Of a DNA stretch of 64,000 bases, positions 1 to 9,742 are shown one piece after another (position 1 is the stretch's first letter; each line of letters starts with the position of its first letter). Made by a program: the position numbers and the translations under genes. This DNA comes from Pseudonocardia hydrocarbonoxydans. GTDB lineage: Bacteria; Actinomycetota; Actinomycetes; Mycobacteriales; Pseudonocardiaceae. The stretch lies in NCBI RefSeq assembly GCF_006539565.1, contig NZ_BJNG01000006.1, positions 62,001-126,000 of the forward strand, in the 5' to 3' direction. The notes beneath the pieces were generated by a model. That model ran no database searches, had not been told where the DNA came from, and saw only the letters and a program-made list of their open reading frames with translations.

Positions 1-31
1 AGGCACCCGGCCAGCACGGCGAGGCGGGGTC

Positions 32-961
32 TCACTCGCGCAGCAGGTCCAGGGCCGCGGCGAGGTCGGCCGGGTAGGGGCTCGTGTAGGAGACCCACCG
101 CCCGTCGCCGGGGTGCTCGAACCCGAGCTCGTGCGCGTGCAGCCACTGCCGGTCCAGCTTCAGCCGCTTGGCCAGCGTGGGGTCGGCGCCGTAGGCGAGG
201 TCGCCGACGCAGGGGTGGCGCAGGGCGGACAGGTGCACCCGGATCTGGTGGGTGCGCCCCGTCTCCAGCCGCACGTCGAGCAGCGACGCGGCGCGGAACG
301 CCTCGATCGTGTCGTAGTGCGTGACGCTCGGCTTCCCGTCGGCGACGACGGCGAAGCGGTAGTCGTGCTTGGGGTGCCGGCCGATCGGGGCGTCGATGGT
401 GCCGCTGCTGGGATCGGGGTGCCCCTGCGCGACGGCGTGGTAGCGCTTGGACACCGTCCGCTCCTTGAACGCCCGCTTGAGGACGGTGTAGGCGCGCTCG
501 GAGGTGGCCACGACCATCACGCCGGTGGTGCCCACGTCGAGCCGGTGGACGATGCCCTGCCGCTCCTCGGACCCCGACGTCGAGACGCGGTGGCCCAGCG
601 CGGCCAGCCCCCCGACGACGGTGGGCCCGGTCCAGCCGGGGCTCGGGTGCGCGGCGACGCCGACGGGCTTGTCGACCACCACGATGTCGTCGTCGGCGTG
701 CAGCACCGTCAGGCCGTGGACGACCTCGGGCGGCGCGGAGATGGTCGTCGGGCCCGCGGGCTCGGGCAGCGTGACCTCCAGCCAGGACCCGGCGACGAGG
801 CGGTCGGACTTGCCGGCGGCCCGGCCGTCGACCTCGACCCGGCCCTCCTCGGCCAACCCGGCCACCACGGTGCGCGACATGCCGAGCAGCCGCGCCAGCC
901 CGGCGTCGACGCGCATCCCGTCGAGTCCGTCGGGGACGGGGAGGCTGCGCAGGTCACTCAC
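32..961 (-). CDS. rluD: RluD-type 23S rRNA pseudouridine synthase
   Basis: This 309-residue protein has the RluA/RluD family layout: an S4 RNA-binding region (about residues 14-60) followed by a pseudouridine synthase domain. The catalytic aspartate is visible in HRLDVGTTG, with Asp at about residue 142, and [12 protein letters not shown] is the second family signature. In the family it isomerises uridines in 23S rRNA (helix 69 for RluD itself). The start is GTG at 961, which overlaps the stop of lspA by 8 nt. The lspA-rluD pairing is common in actinobacteria and implies co-transcription. The exact target uridine cannot be read from sequence, so RluD rather than RluA or RluC is by family resemblance and context. 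Confidence 0.93.
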   Translation of the reverse strand: MSDLRSLPVPDGLDGMRVDAGLARLLGMSRTVVAGLAEEGRVEVDGRAAGKSDRLVAGSWLEVTLPEPAGPTTISAPPEVVHGLTVLHADDDIVVVDKPVGVAAHPSPGWTGPTVVGGLAALGHRVSTSGSEERQGIVHRLDVGTTGVMVVATSERAYTVLKRAFKERTVSKRYHAVAQGHPDPSSGTIDAPIGRHPKHDYRFAVVADGKPSVTHYDTIEAFRAASLLDVRLETGRTHQIRVHLSALRHPCVGDLAYGADPTLAKRLKLDRQWLHAHELGFEHPGDGRWVSYTSPYPADLAAALDLLRE

Positions 962-1505
962 CGGCGGTCTCCGTGGCCGAGGACTCCTTCTTCGACGGCG
1001 TGCGGGTGCCGTCGAGCTCCCGGCCGAGCAGCGCGAGCACGACCAGCAGCGCGCCGCCGCAGACGATGGAGGAGTCGGCGAGGTTGAACACCGGGAAGAC
1101 GCGACCGTCGGGGGCGAACGGCGACACGAGGTCGACGACGTGGCCCTGCAGCGGCCCGGGTGCCCGGAATATGCGGTCGACGAGGTTGCCCGTCGCGCCC
1201 CCGAGGATGAGCCCGAGCGCGATTGCCCAGCCGGTGGAGCGCAGCTTGCGCGACACCCGGATGATCACGACCACCACCCCGAGCGCGATCAGCGACAGCA
1301 CCCAGGTGTAGCCGGTGGCCAGCGAGAACGCCGCACCCGGGTTGCGCACGAGCTGCAGGTTGATCAGACCCCCCAGCAGCTCGACGGGCTCGCGGCCCTC
1401 CAGCAGCGCCACACCGATCGCCTTCGTGGCGATGTCGGCGGCCAGGATCAGGACCGCGATCAGGGCGAGCAGCCGGACACGGGGGGCGGTTGCGGGGGCA
1501 CTCAC
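954..1505 (-). CDS. lspA: Lipoprotein signal peptidase II
   Basis: LspA cleaves the signal peptide of prolipoproteins after lipidation of the +1 cysteine. The 183-residue protein has four hydrophobic segments (about 11-32, 64-84, 93-109, 146-161). The two catalytic aspartates sit in NLVDRI (about Asp110) and NLADSSI (about Asp144). I chose GTG at 1505, giving [10 protein letters not shown], because it puts the first membrane helix at the usual distance from the N-terminus; the frame stays open far upstream but that part is non-membrane shadow. It overlaps rluD downstream. A likely substrate in this window is the LppM-like lipoprotein at 37.5 kb. Confidence 0.93.
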   Translation of the reverse strand: MSAPATAPRVRLLALIAVLILAADIATKAIGVALLEGREPVELLGGLINLQLVRNPGAAFSLATGYTWVLSLIALGVVVVIIRVSRKLRSTGWAIALGLILGGATGNLVDRIFRAPGPLQGHVVDLVSPFAPDGRVFPVFNLADSSIVCGGALLVVLALLGRELDGTRTPSKKESSATETAGE

Positions 1506-1519
1506 CCGGCCATCATCCC

Positions 1520-2998
1520 TCAACGCGGGGTGCTGCCGCGCCAGCGGGCCAGGCGTCCGCCCGCGTCGACGGCCCGGATGCGCGCCTCCGTCGCCTGCCG
1601 CACCCCCGACGTGGCGACGACCAGCAGCTGGTCGCGCTCGCGCAGCCGGGTCCCGCCGTCCGGGGTGAACGCCTCCCCGCGGCGCACCACCAGGCTGACC
1701 GTCGCCCCCACGGGCAGCCGCAGCTCGCGCAGGTAGACGCCCTGCAGCCGCGACCCGACGGGCACCCGCACCTGGATCAGGTCGGCGCCGAGCTCGTCGA
1801 GCGGGGCGGCGTCGACCTCGATCCGCTGGGCGTCGACGGCCTGGGTCACCCCCAGCAGCCGGGCGACGGCGGGCAGCGTCGTGCCCTGCACCAGCGTCAG
1901 CACCACGACCAGCACGAACACGACGTCGACGAGCATGCCCGCGCCGGGCGCGCCCTCCGTCAACGCGATGAGGGCGAGCACGATCGGGACCGCGCCGCGC
2001 AGACCCGCCCAGGACAGGAAGGCCTGCTCCCGCCACGGCACCCGGAACGGCGTGGCGGCGACCAGCACCGACAGGGGGCGGGCCGCCAGCACCAGTACCA
2101 GCCCGGCGACCGCGGCGGGGGCCACCGCGTCGAGCAGCCGGCCCGGGGAGGCGTAGAGCCCCAGCAGCACGAACAGCCCGATCTGGGCCAGCCAGCCGGT
2201 GCCCTCCGCGAAGGACTGCACGCCGCCGCGGTGGGGCAGGTCGGAGTTGCCGAGCACGAGCGCGCAGACGTAGGTGGCGAGCAGGCCGGAGGCGTGCGCG
2301 AACTGCCCGCCGGAGTACGCCAGCACGCACACGGCGATCGCCGCCAGCGGGTACAGGCCCGTCGACGGCAGGGCGGCCCGGCGCAGCGCCCACGCCCCGC
2401 CGAGCCCGAGCAGCACCCCGATCGCGGCCCCGGCGCCCAGCTCGTAGACGACCAGGACCGGGGTGAGCCAGGTGATCGGGTCGGCGGCGGCGAGCAGCAG
2501 CACGGCGAGCACGACCGGCGCGTCGTTCATCCCGGACTCCAGCTCCAGCGCACCGGCGAGCCGCCGCGACACCCCGACCCCGCGCAGCACGCTGAACACC
2601 GCCGCCGCGTCCGTCGAGGACAGCACCGCGCCCCACAGGAACGCCGTGCGCCACTCCAGGTCGAGCAGCACGTGCAGCGACACCCCGACCACGCCGATGC
2701 TGACGACCACCGCCACCGTCGACAGCGCGATGCCGACCCCGAGCGAGGGCCGCACCGCGTCCCACCGGGTCGTCAGGCCGCCCTCGATGAGGATCAGCAC
2801 GAGCGCCGCGAGCCCGATCGACTCCGTCAGCAGCGCGTCGGAGAACTCGATGCCCAGCACCGACTCGCCCAGCAGCACCCCGATGCCGAGATAGAGCAGC
2901 AGCGAGGGCAGCCCCACCCGGACGGAGACCCGCACGGCGAGCACACCGATCAGGACGACGGCGGCCGCGACGCCGAGCACAGTCTCCAGATCGGGCAT
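1520..2998 (-). CDS. CPA-type potassium or sodium/proton antiporter
   Basis: This is a 492-residue membrane protein. Residues 1 to about 385 form a Na/H-exchanger domain with about 12 hydrophobic segments. The stretch SSTDAAAVFSVLRG and the ELESGMNDAP motif are typical of the NhaP2/CvrA branch. Residues about 400-475 look like a TrkA-C (RCK-C) domain, which in the family senses nucleotide or cation state. It exchanges K+ or Na+ for protons at the membrane and would help pH and ion balance. It starts 22 nt downstream of the methyltransferase stop and its stop lies 15 nt before the lspA start, so it may share their transcript. The ion preference is not determinable here. Confidence 0.85.
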   Translation of the reverse strand: MPDLETVLGVAAAVVLIGVLAVRVSVRVGLPSLLLYLGIGVLLGESVLGIEFSDALLTESIGLAALVLILIEGGLTTRWDAVRPSLGVGIALSTVAVVVSIGVVGVSLHVLLDLEWRTAFLWGAVLSSTDAAAVFSVLRGVGVSRRLAGALELESGMNDAPVVLAVLLLAAADPITWLTPVLVVYELGAGAAIGVLLGLGGAWALRRAALPSTGLYPLAAIAVCVLAYSGGQFAHASGLLATYVCALVLGNSDLPHRGGVQSFAEGTGWLAQIGLFVLLGLYASPGRLLDAVAPAAVAGLVLVLAARPLSVLVAATPFRVPWREQAFLSWAGLRGAVPIVLALIALTEGAPGAGMLVDVVFVLVVVLTLVQGTTLPAVARLLGVTQAVDAQRIEVDAAPLDELGADLIQVRVPVGSRLQGVYLRELRLPVGATVSLVVRRGEAFTPDGGTRLRERDQLLVVATSGVRQATEARIRAVDAGGRLARWRGSTPR

Positions 2999-3020
2999 AT
3001 CACCTCCGCTGGAGTCGACT

Positions 3021-3785
3021 CTAACTACCCGCGTCCCAGGTGAGCGTGGCGGCGTGCCGCGGGCGGGGCGGCGTGGCGGCGAGCGCGGCGGCGACGTCGG
3101 GCTCGCGGTCGGGGGGCAGGCACAGCCGTCGCGTCACCCAGGCGGGGTCCTGCTTGGGCGGGGTGCGCCGCTCCCAGCGCCGCACCCGTGGTGCGATCCC
3201 CAGCTCGCGCAGGACGGCCACGGCGTCGTCGGTGGTGGCGGGCGGTGGGCGGTGCAGGCCGTGGAAGGTCACCCACAGCCCGTCGAGCCAGGCCATCGGG
3301 TGCTCGTCGAGCATCTCGACGACGACCCCGCGCCGGGCGGCCGCGGTCAGCGCCGTCACGAACGGCGGCAGGTCGACGACGTTGTGCAGCACGTGGTGGC
3401 TGACCACGACGTCCGCGGTGCCGGCCTGCTCCGCGACGTCGGGCCAGCGGCCGAGGACGGTGCGGAACGGCACACCCCGGGCCGTCGCCTCGGCGGCGAA
3501 CAGCTCGAGCATGTCGGCCTGCCGGTCGTTCGCGGTGACGTGGGTGGCCGCCCCGGTGAGCGCGAGGCAGGCGTCGCCGCCGCCCGCGCCGACGTCGAGC
3601 ACCGTGCCGCCCGCGCCGAGCAGCGCCAGGCCGGCGCGCCGCGACGGGGTGTCGGCGGGGACCGCGGGCGGGGTGAAGTAGGACGGGTCGTGCTCCCACG
3701 GCGGGGCCGGGGCCTGCGCGAGGATCCCCGGCGGGATGCCCCGCCCCTCCTGCAGCTCCGCCCACCGCCGCGCCACCGATCCCAC
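3021..3785 (-). CDS. SAM-dependent class I methyltransferase
   Basis: This 254-residue protein has a glycine-rich SAM-binding motif VLDVGAGGGDACLAL (about residues 62-76), an acidic residue after strand 2, and VVSHHVLHNV as a motif IV-like segment. The start is GTG at 3785. The substrate is unknown; nothing in the sequence points to nucleic acid, lipid or small-molecule specificity. It sits between ileS and the antiporter on the same strand. The 184-nt gap to ileS contains a strong palindrome, so it may be transcribed separately from ileS. Confidence 0.75.
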   Translation of the reverse strand: MGSVARRWAELQEGRGIPPGILAQAPAPPWEHDPSYFTPPAVPADTPSRRAGLALLGAGGTVLDVGAGGGDACLALTGAATHVTANDRQADMLELFAAEATARGVPFRTVLGRWPDVAEQAGTADVVVSHHVLHNVVDLPPFVTALTAAARRGVVVEMLDEHPMAWLDGLWVTFHGLHRPPPATTDDAVAVLRELGIAPRVRRWERRTPPKQDPAWVTRRLCLPPDREPDVAAALAATPPRPRHAATLTWDAGS

Positions 3786-3853
3786 GACGGCACCCTAGTG
3801 GCCCGTTCGACCGCCGGCACCCGTCGCGGGGTGGCGTCGTCGCCCACCCCGGA

Positions 3854-3908
3854 TCGCAGTGGGGTGGCTCCACTCCCGTCCCGTTGCAGTGAAGCCACCC
3901 CACTGCGA
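3854..3908. terminator. 21-bp inverted repeat downstream of ileS
   Basis: The arms are 3854-3874 and 3888-3908, complementary over 21 positions with one mismatch, around a 13-nt loop (3875-3887). The inner 16 bp (tcgcagtggggtggct and its complement) are perfect. It lies in the gap after ileS and before the methyltransferase. There is no T-run. The hairpin could act as a factor-dependent or bidirectional terminator, or it could be a dispersed intergenic palindrome of the lineage. Confidence 0.6.
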
Positions 3909-3915
3909 CCAGGGG

Positions 3916-3969
3916 GCGGGGGCGAGGCGGGGGCGAGGCGGGGTGGGGGCGAGGCGGGGTGGGGCGGGG
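3916..3969. repeat. G-rich short tandem repeat abutting the ileS stop
   Basis: A 12-bp unit gggggcgaggcg is present at 3918-3929 and 3929-3940 and again, after a gggt insertion, at 3945-3956. It then decays into ggggtggggcgggg, which touches the ileS stop codon at 3970. It is non-coding and strongly G-rich on the plus strand. Confidence 0.7.
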
Positions 3970-6900
3970 TCAGGCGCGGGTCACGTGCACCCTCAGGGGG
4001 GTCGCGGTGGTGTCGGGGGCCGTCACCGAGCCGACGAGGGTCGGGTCCGCGACCTCCCCGTACCCGACCGAGGTCGCCAGCACCTCGCCCGCCACGAACC
4101 CCTCGTGGGCGCGCACGGCGTCGAGCACCGGGGGGGCGGCGTCGAGGACGAGGGCGATCCGGTCGGACACCTCGAGCCCGGCGTCGCGCCGGGCCTGCTG
4201 CACGACCCGCACCACGTCGCGGGCGGTGCCCTCGGCCGCCAGCTCCGGCGTGACGGCGGTGTCCAGCACCACCAGCCCCGACGAGCCCGGCAGCGCGAGG
4301 GTCTCGTCCGCGTCGGCGGCGACCAGCCGCTCGGTGAACTCGCCCTCCAGCAGCGTGATGCCGCCCGCGGTCACGGTGCCGTCGGCCGCCTGCTCCCACT
4401 CCCCCGCCTTGACCGCGCGGATCACCTTCTGGGTGTCACCGCCCAGGCGCGGGCCGCAGGCGCGGGCGTTGACGGCCAGCTCGAACCGGCCGTGCGCGGC
4501 CACGTCGGTCGTCAGCACCACGTCCTTGACGTTGACCTCGTCGCGCAGGACGTCGGCGAAGGGCTCCAGCGCGGCCGCGTCGGCCGCGGCCACCGTCAGC
4601 CGGGCCAGCGGCAGCCGCACCCGCAGCCGGCGGGCCTTGCGCAGCGACAGCGCCGACGACGCCACCTGCCGCACCCGGTCCATGGCCGTGACCAGTGCGT
4701 CGTCGTGCGGGAGCTCCCCGGCCGCCGGCCAGTCGGTCAGGTGCACCGACCGCCCCCCGGTGAGCCCCTGCCAGATCCGCTCGGTGGTGAGCGGCAGCAG
4801 CGGCGCCGCGACGCGCGCGGTCACCTCCAGCACGGTGTGCAGGGTGTCGAGCGCGTCGGCGTCGGCGTCCCAGAACCGCTCGCGCGAGCGGCGCACGTAC
4901 CAGTTCGTCAGCACCTCGGCGTGGTCGCGCACCTGCTCGCAGGCGCCCGCGATGTCGTGGACGTCCAGGGCCGCGGTCACCGCGTCGACCAGCGACGCCG
5001 TCTTGGCCAGCACGTACCGGTCGAGCACGTGCGTCGAGTCGGTGCGGGTGACGGGGGTGTGCCCGGCCGCGTAGAGCGACAGGAAGTACCAGGTGTTCCA
5101 CAGCGGCAGGATCGCCTGGCGCACGCCCTCCCGGATCCCCTGCTCGGTGACGACCAGGTTGCCCCCGCGCAGGATGGGGCTGGACATGAGGAACCAGCGC
5201 ATCGCGTCGGAGCCGTCGCGGTCGAACACCTCGGTGACGGCCGGGTAGTTGCCGCGCGACTTGCTCATCTTCGTGCCGTCGTCGCCCAGGACGATCCCGT
5301 GCGCCACGCAGTCGCGGAACGCCGGGCGGTCGAACAGGGCCGTGGCCAGCACGTGCAGGGTGTAGAACCACCCGCGGGTCTGGCCGTTGTACTCGACGAT
5401 GAAGTCGCCCGGGTAGTGGTGCTCGAACCAGTCGCGGTTCTCGAACGGGTAGTGCACCTGCGCGAACGGCATCGAGCCCGACTCGAACCAGCAGTCGAGC
5501 ACCTCCGGCACCCGGCGCATCGTCGAGCGCCCGGTGGGGTCGTCGGGGTTGGGGCGGGTCAGCTCGTCGACGTAGGGCCGGTGCAGGTCGGTGGGGCGCA
5601 CGCCGAAGTCGCGCTCGAGCTCGTCGAGGGAGCCGTAGACGTCGCGGCGCGGGTACGCCGGGTCGTCGGACTCCCACACCGGGATGGGCGAGCCCCAGTA
5701 CCGGTTGCGGGAGATCGACCAGTCGTGCGCGCCCTCCAGCCACTTGCCGAACTGCCCGTCCTTGACGTGCTCGGGCACCCAGGTGATCTGCTGGTTCAGC
5801 TCCACCATCCGGTCGCGGATCGCCGTGACCTGCACGAACCAGGAGTCGACGGCCCGCTGGATCAGCGGGTTGCCGCAGCGCCAGCAGTGCGGGTACGGGT
5901 GGTCGTAGGTCTCGTGGCGCAGCAGCACGCCCTGCACGAACGGCGCGCCGTCCTTGAGGTCGCGGATGATCTGGTGGTTGGCGTCGAACACCTGCATGCC
6001 CGCGTACGGGGCCACGCGGGCGTCGAACTCGCCCTTCGAGTCGACGGGGACCACGGCCTCGATCCCCGCCGCGTCGGTGACGACCTTGTCCTCCTCGCCG
6101 AAGGCCGGCGCGATGTGCACGATGCCGGTGCCGTCATCGGTGGTGACGTAGTCGGCCGCCAGGACCACGTGCGCGTGCGGCCAGCCGGCGAAGAAGTCGA
6201 ACGGCGGGGTGTAGGACAGGCCGAGGAGGTCGGCGCCGCGGTAGGTGCCGAGGACCTCCGGCTCCTCCCCCAGCTCGCGGGCGTAGGCGGCGACGCGGGC
6301 GGCGGCGAGCAGGTAGCGCTCCCCGTTCGCCGCGACCAGGGCGTAGTCGACCTCGGGGTTGACCGCCATGGCCAGGTTGGACGGCAGCGTCCACGGGGTG
6401 GTCGTCCAGATGAGGGCGAGCGCCCCGTCGAGATCGGACCCCGGCGCCGCGAGGCGCAGCCCGACGGTGACGGCCGGGTCCTGCCGGTCCTGGTAGACGT
6501 CGTCCATCTTGGTCTCGGTGGCCGAGAGCGGGGTGCCGTCGTGCCAGCAGTACCAGAGCACGCGGAAGCCGGAGTAGACCAGGCCCTTGTCCCACAGCGA
6601 CTTGAAGGCCCACATGACCGACTCCATGTAGTCCAGGTCGAGGGTCTTGTAGTCGTTGTCGAAGTCCACCCAGCGCGCCTGGCGGGTGACGTACTCGCGC
6701 CACTCGTCGGTGTAGCGCAGCACCGACTCCCGGCAGGCGGCGTTGAACGCGGCCACGCCCATCTCGTCGATCTCGGACTTGTCCTTGATCCCGAGCTGCT
6801 TCTCGGCCTCGACCTCGGCGGGCAGGCCGTGGGTGTCCCACCCGAACCGGCGCTCCACCCGCCGCCCGCGCATCGTCCGGTAGCGCGGCACGACGTCCTT

Positions 6901-7110
6901 GACGTAGCCGGTGAGCAGGTGCCCGTAGTGCGGCAGGCCGTTGGCGAAGGGCGGGCCGTCGTAGAAGACGAACTCGTTCGCGCCGTTCTCCCCGGCGTCC
7001 CGGGCCTCGACGGACGCGGCGAACGTGCCGTCCTCGGCCCAGAAGTCGAGGACCTCGCGCTCCATCTCGGGGAAGGACGGGTGCGGCGGTACGGCGGGGT
7101 AGCCGGTCAT
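3970..7110 (-). CDS. ileS: Isoleucyl-tRNA synthetase
   Basis: IleS charges tRNA-Ile with isoleucine and edits misactivated valine. The 1046-residue length fits the long (type 2, eukaryote-like) class seen in actinobacteria. The HIGH-type motif is HYGH (residues 61-64, in [16 protein letters not shown]) and the KMSKS loop is [10 protein letters not shown] (about residue 613). The editing domain lies between them and an anticodon-binding domain follows. The ATG at 7110 is preceded by GGGAG and sits at the end of a T-box leader (separate entry), so expression should respond to uncharged tRNA-Ile. Long type 2 enzymes are the class associated with mupirocin insensitivity; that is family knowledge and was not tested here. 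Confidence 0.97.
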   Translation of the reverse strand: MTGYPAVPPHPSFPEMEREVLDFWAEDGTFAASVEARDAGENGANEFVFYDGPPFANGLPHYGHLLTGYVKDVVPRYRTMRGRRVERRFGWDTHGLPAEVEAEKQLGIKDKSEIDEMGVAAFNAACRESVLRYTDEWREYVTRQARWVDFDNDYKTLDLDYMESVMWAFKSLWDKGLVYSGFRVLWYCWHDGTPLSATETKMDDVYQDRQDPAVTVGLRLAAPGSDLDGALALIWTTTPWTLPSNLAMAVNPEVDYALVAANGERYLLAAARVAAYARELGEEPEVLGTYRGADLLGLSYTPPFDFFAGWPHAHVVLAADYVTTDDGTGIVHIAPAFGEEDKVVTDAAGIEAVVPVDSKGEFDARVAPYAGMQVFDANHQIIRDLKDGAPFVQGVLLRHETYDHPYPHCWRCGNPLIQRAVDSWFVQVTAIRDRMVELNQQITWVPEHVKDGQFGKWLEGAHDWSISRNRYWGSPIPVWESDDPAYPRRDVYGSLDELERDFGVRPTDLHRPYVDELTRPNPDDPTGRSTMRRVPEVLDCWFESGSMPFAQVHYPFENRDWFEHHYPGDFIVEYNGQTRGWFYTLHVLATALFDRPAFRDCVAHGIVLGDDGTKMSKSRGNYPAVTEVFDRDGSDAMRWFLMSSPILRGGNLVVTEQGIREGVRQAILPLWNTWYFLSLYAAGHTPVTRTDSTHVLDRYVLAKTASLVDAVTAALDVHDIAGACEQVRDHAEVLTNWYVRRSRERFWDADADALDTLHTVLEVTARVAAPLLPLTTERIWQGLTGGRSVHLTDWPAAGELPHDDALVTAMDRVRQVASSALSLRKARRLRVRLPLARLTVAAADAAALEPFADVLRDEVNVKDVVLTTDVAAHGRFELAVNARACGPRLGGDTQKVIRAVKAGEWEQAADGTVTAGGITLLEGEFTERLVAADADETLALPGSSGLVVLDTAVTPELAAEGTARDVVRVVQQARRDAGLEVSDRIALVLDAAPPVLDAVRAHEGFVAGEVLATSVGYGEVADPTLVGSVTAPDTTATPLRVHVTRA

Positions 7111-7111
7111 C

Positions 7112-7345
7112 GGTGGTGCTCCCTGGCGGTGTGGTCACGTGCGGCTCGTGCTGCTGCCTGCACGGGGACGACGCCCGCCCGGATCGGACGTGCACCGCGG
7201 TACCACCCCGCTTGCCGCGCCGGGGCGCGACCACTCGTGGCCGGCTGTGACGGGCCGTCCCGTCCGGTTCTACTCCGCGCCGCGACACGCGCGGCGCGTT
7301 TCTTCCGGAGGCTCCCCGGTGATGGCCGGATCGGTGCCTGTCGGT
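7112..7345 (-). promoter_or_regulatory. T-box riboswitch leader of ileS (Ile specifier)
   Basis: Read on the minus strand, the leader holds a short Stem I with GGCCATCACCGGGGAGCC, where the ATC isoleucine specifier is at 7321-7323. The conserved AGAACCGGACGGG-like linker follows. The T-box TGGTACCGCG is at 7196-7205, inside GCGGGGTGGTACCGCGG. There is no terminator U-run. Instead ACCACC (plus-strand ggtggt, 7112-7117), just upstream of the ATG and after the GGGAG ribosome site, can pair with the GGTGGT of the T-box. This matches the translational ileS T-boxes with ultrashort Stem I known from mycobacteria and Nocardia. The 5' end of the transcript is not known. Confidence 0.92.
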
Positions 7346-7384
7346 CCAGGGTAGCGCCGCGGCGCCACCCGGTATTCCGCGCCC

Positions 7385-8722
7385 CTAACGCGCGGTGGCC
7401 TGGTGGCGCCCCGCGAGCGTGCTGTCGGGCGTGCACCAGCCGCACGGGGTGAACCCGAGCTCGACGGCCTCGCGCGCCGGCAGCGGGATCAGCGCCGCCG
7501 CGACGAGCGAGCGGCAGCCGGGGACGTGGTAGCGGGGCTGCTCGTCGATGACGACCACCTCGTCGTCGAGCCCGGCGACCAGCGCCGTGACCGCGGGCTC
7601 GGCCTGCTCCTCCGGCGGGTCGGCGTCGGGGGCCGCGTCGGCCTCGGCCGCCGCGGGGGGCGTGTGGTCGACGACGGTCGACTCGGCCGGCGCGGCCGGG
7701 TCGGCGGCGACCGCCGCGGACGGGCCCGCACCGTCGCCGGACGCGGGATCGCCCGGGGGTGGGTCGGCGGGCGCGGCGTCGGCGGGCGCGGCGTCGGTGG
7801 GCGCGGGATCTGCGGGCACGCGATCTGCGGGCGCGGCATCGGCGGGCGCGGGATCGGCGGCGCCTGCTCCCCCCGCCGTCGTGTCGACGACCGCGGTCAC
7901 GTCGGCGGAGCGGCCCGCAGGCGTGCCGTTCGTGCCCGCCGGACCGGCGGCGGGGACGTCGGCCCGGCGGGGCGGCTCGACCGGGCGGATGGGGCCGAAG
8001 CCCCCGGTTCCCGGTCCGGAGCCCGGGGACCTCGCCTCCGACGGACTGGTGAACAGCGACTCGGGTTCGGCGGCCGCGGCGGGGCGGGCGGCGTCCGCCG
8101 CGGGCGGATCGACGACGGCCGGGACCGCGGGACCCGGAGCCCCGGACGTCCCCGCGGCCGGCACGGGTTCGGCCGCGACGACCGTGGCGGCGCCGCCGCC
8201 GGTCCCGTCCACGGAGCCGGCGGGGGCACCGGGCTCGGGTGTGGACGCGGAACGAGGGTCGTCCGCCACGGTTACGGTGGGTGACTCGGATTCGCTCGAT
8301 GGTGTGATCGGAGGGTGAGCGCCGGACGGTCCCGACGGAGAGCCGGACGGTTGCACGGCGGGCATCAGCACCGTCTGCTGGGCGTCGGAGTCGGGACCGA
8401 ACCGGGGGTCGACGGCCTGGTTCGGCGCGCCGGAGGGCATCCCCGAGGGCCGGACCACCGGGATGACCTCGGTGACCGGCTCGACCTCACGGGTGCCCGG
8501 GGACGAGGAGGACGTGGCGTCCTCCGTGCCACCGGAGCCGACGGCACGGTCGTCACCGGCCTTGACCGCCGACCGACGGGAGATCCAGTCCACCGCCAGC
8601 ACCGCGCCTGCGGCCAGGCTCACGGCGACCGATACCCAGGCCCAGACGATGCTGCTCGACAACAGTCCGACGAGGAGCAGCCCGAAGGCGATCATGACCA
8701 GGATCAGAACCAGCAGCAGCAC
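7385..8722 (-). CDS. Pro/Ala/Asp-rich membrane-anchored protein with C-terminal His/Cys domain
   Basis: This 445-residue protein starts at GTG 8722, with GGAG 6 nt upstream. Residues 2-22 and 27-46 are hydrophobic and form one hairpin or two membrane helices. Residues about 50-380 are low-complexity Ala/Pro/Asp/Gly/Ser. The last 60 residues form a compact domain with YHVPGCRSL and FTPCGWC, resembling the short conserved domain that databases call the sunset domain (from memory). It lies between wag31 and the ileS T-box in many actinobacteria. Its function is unknown; the conserved Cys and His suggest metal or redox chemistry, which is inference only. The linker carries a 15-bp DNA minisatellite (separate entry). 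Confidence 0.7.
   Translation of the reverse strand: MLLLVLILVMIAFGLLLVGLLSSSIVWAWVSVAVSLAAGAVLAVDWISRRSAVKAGDDRAVGSGGTEDATSSSSPGTREVEPVTEVIPVVRPSGMPSGAPNQAVDPRFGPDSDAQQTVLMPAVQPSGSPSGPSGAHPPITPSSESESPTVTVADDPRSASTPEPGAPAGSVDGTGGGAATVVAAEPVPAAGTSGAPGPAVPAVVDPPAADAARPAAAAEPESLFTSPSEARSPGSGPGTGGFGPIRPVEPPRRADVPAAGPAGTNGTPAGRSADVTAVVDTTAGGAGAADPAPADAAPADRVPADPAPTDAAPADAAPADPPPGDPASGDGAGPSAAVAADPAAPAESTVVDHTPPAAAEADAAPDADPPEEQAEPAVTALVAGLDDEVVVIDEQPRYHVPGCRSLVAAALIPLPAREAVELGFTPCGWCTPDSTLAGRHQATAR
7763..7852. repeat. 15-bp in-frame minisatellite
   Basis: Six contiguous copies of a 15-bp unit close to gtcggcgggcgcggc run at 7763-7777, 7778-7792, 7793-7807, 7808-7822, 7823-7837 and 7838-7852. They lie inside the linker of the membrane protein at 7385-8722. 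The unit length is a multiple of three, so copy-number change would lengthen or shorten the Ala/Asp/Pro linker without a frameshift. Confidence 0.8.
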
Positions 8723-8792
8723 TCTTCACTCCAGATGCGGCGGCGCGGTCGGACACCGCGCCGCCGTGTAGGTGTCACGGGGAGCGGTCTGG

Positions 8793-9686
8793 TCAGCTGC
8801 CCGCGTCGGCGCGCTGACCGTACCCGGTGGCGGCGTAGCCACCGTCCCGCGTGCTCCGACCGTCGGTCGGCGCAGCGGAGCCACGACCCTCCAGGTCCCT
8901 GAGCTGGGACTCCAGGTAGGTCTTGAGGCGGGTGCGGTACTCCCGCTCGAAGGTGCGGAGCTCGTCGATCTTCTTCTCGAGCACCGTCTTCTCACGGGTG
9001 ATGCTGCCGATGATCTCGTTCTGCTTGCGCTCGGCGTCGCCGACCAGCGTGGCGGCCTTGTCGCGCGACTGGCGCTCCAGGGTCTCCGCCCTGGTACGGG
9101 CGTCGTTCAGCATCGTCTCGGCCCGCGAGCGGGCGTCGTTGACGAGGCCGTCGGACTTGGTGCGGGCCTCCGACAGCAGCTGCTCGGACTTGGTCCGGGC
9201 GTCGCTGAGCATGGAGTCGGCCTCGGACTTGGCCTCGGCGGTGAGCCGCTCGGCCATCTCCTGCGCCATCGAGAGCACCTTGGCGACCTGGACGTGGTGG
9301 TCACCGCCCTGGTCGCCCGGCTCGGCCATCTGCGGCGGCGGCGCCGACATGGAGCGCTCGGACATGGAGCGCTGGGGCTCCATGGGCGGGCGCATGGGCG
9401 GCGGCTCCACCTGGCGCTGGATCTGCTGCGTCGGTGGAGACACCGGCGCAGCCATCGCGGCAGGCGGGCGCGACCGCGCCTCCTCCAGGTCGGCCTGTGC
9501 GTTCCCGAGGCGTTGCTCGAGCTCCGAGACCTGTTCGCGCAGGTCCTCGTTCTCCTCGATCAGTCGAGCCAACTCGGCCTCGACAAGGTCGAGGAACGCG
9601 TCGACCTCGTCCTCGTTGTACCCCCTCTTCCCGATAGGGGGTTTGCTGAACGCGACGTTGTGAACGTCGGCGGGTGTCAGCGGCAT
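8793..9686 (-). CDS. wag31: DivIVA/Wag31 polar growth scaffold
   Basis: Wag31 (DivIVA) marks negatively curved membrane and organises polar cell-wall growth in actinobacteria. The 297-residue protein starts [20 protein letters not shown], the classic N-terminal membrane-binding region, followed by a coiled coil to about residue 65. A Pro/Met-rich linker rich in RSMSE-type repeats spans about 70-125, and a long C-terminal coiled coil spans about 130-265. It starts at ATG 9686 with a GAGGTGATCCG ribosome site. In mycobacteria the protein is phosphorylated by Ser/Thr kinases such as PknA/PknB; the Ser/Thr-containing linker would allow this, but no site can be assigned. Confidence 0.96.
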   Translation of the reverse strand: MPLTPADVHNVAFSKPPIGKRGYNEDEVDAFLDLVEAELARLIEENEDLREQVSELEQRLGNAQADLEEARSRPPAAMAAPVSPPTQQIQRQVEPPPMRPPMEPQRSMSERSMSAPPPQMAEPGDQGGDHHVQVAKVLSMAQEMAERLTAEAKSEADSMLSDARTKSEQLLSEARTKSDGLVNDARSRAETMLNDARTRAETLERQSRDKAATLVGDAERKQNEIIGSITREKTVLEKKIDELRTFEREYRTRLKTYLESQLRDLEGRGSAAPTDGRSTRDGGYAATGYGQRADAGS

Positions 9687-9742
9687 CGGATCACCTCATG
9701 CAGTCCTCGGCGGCGAAACCGGGTGACTGGGGCTCACTCCGG

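Noticed and set aside
3859..7452. A 1197-codon plus-strand open frame antisense to ileS
   Set aside because: Composition is Val/Gly/Arg/His-rich with no motifs; it is the mirror of the ileS codon bias.
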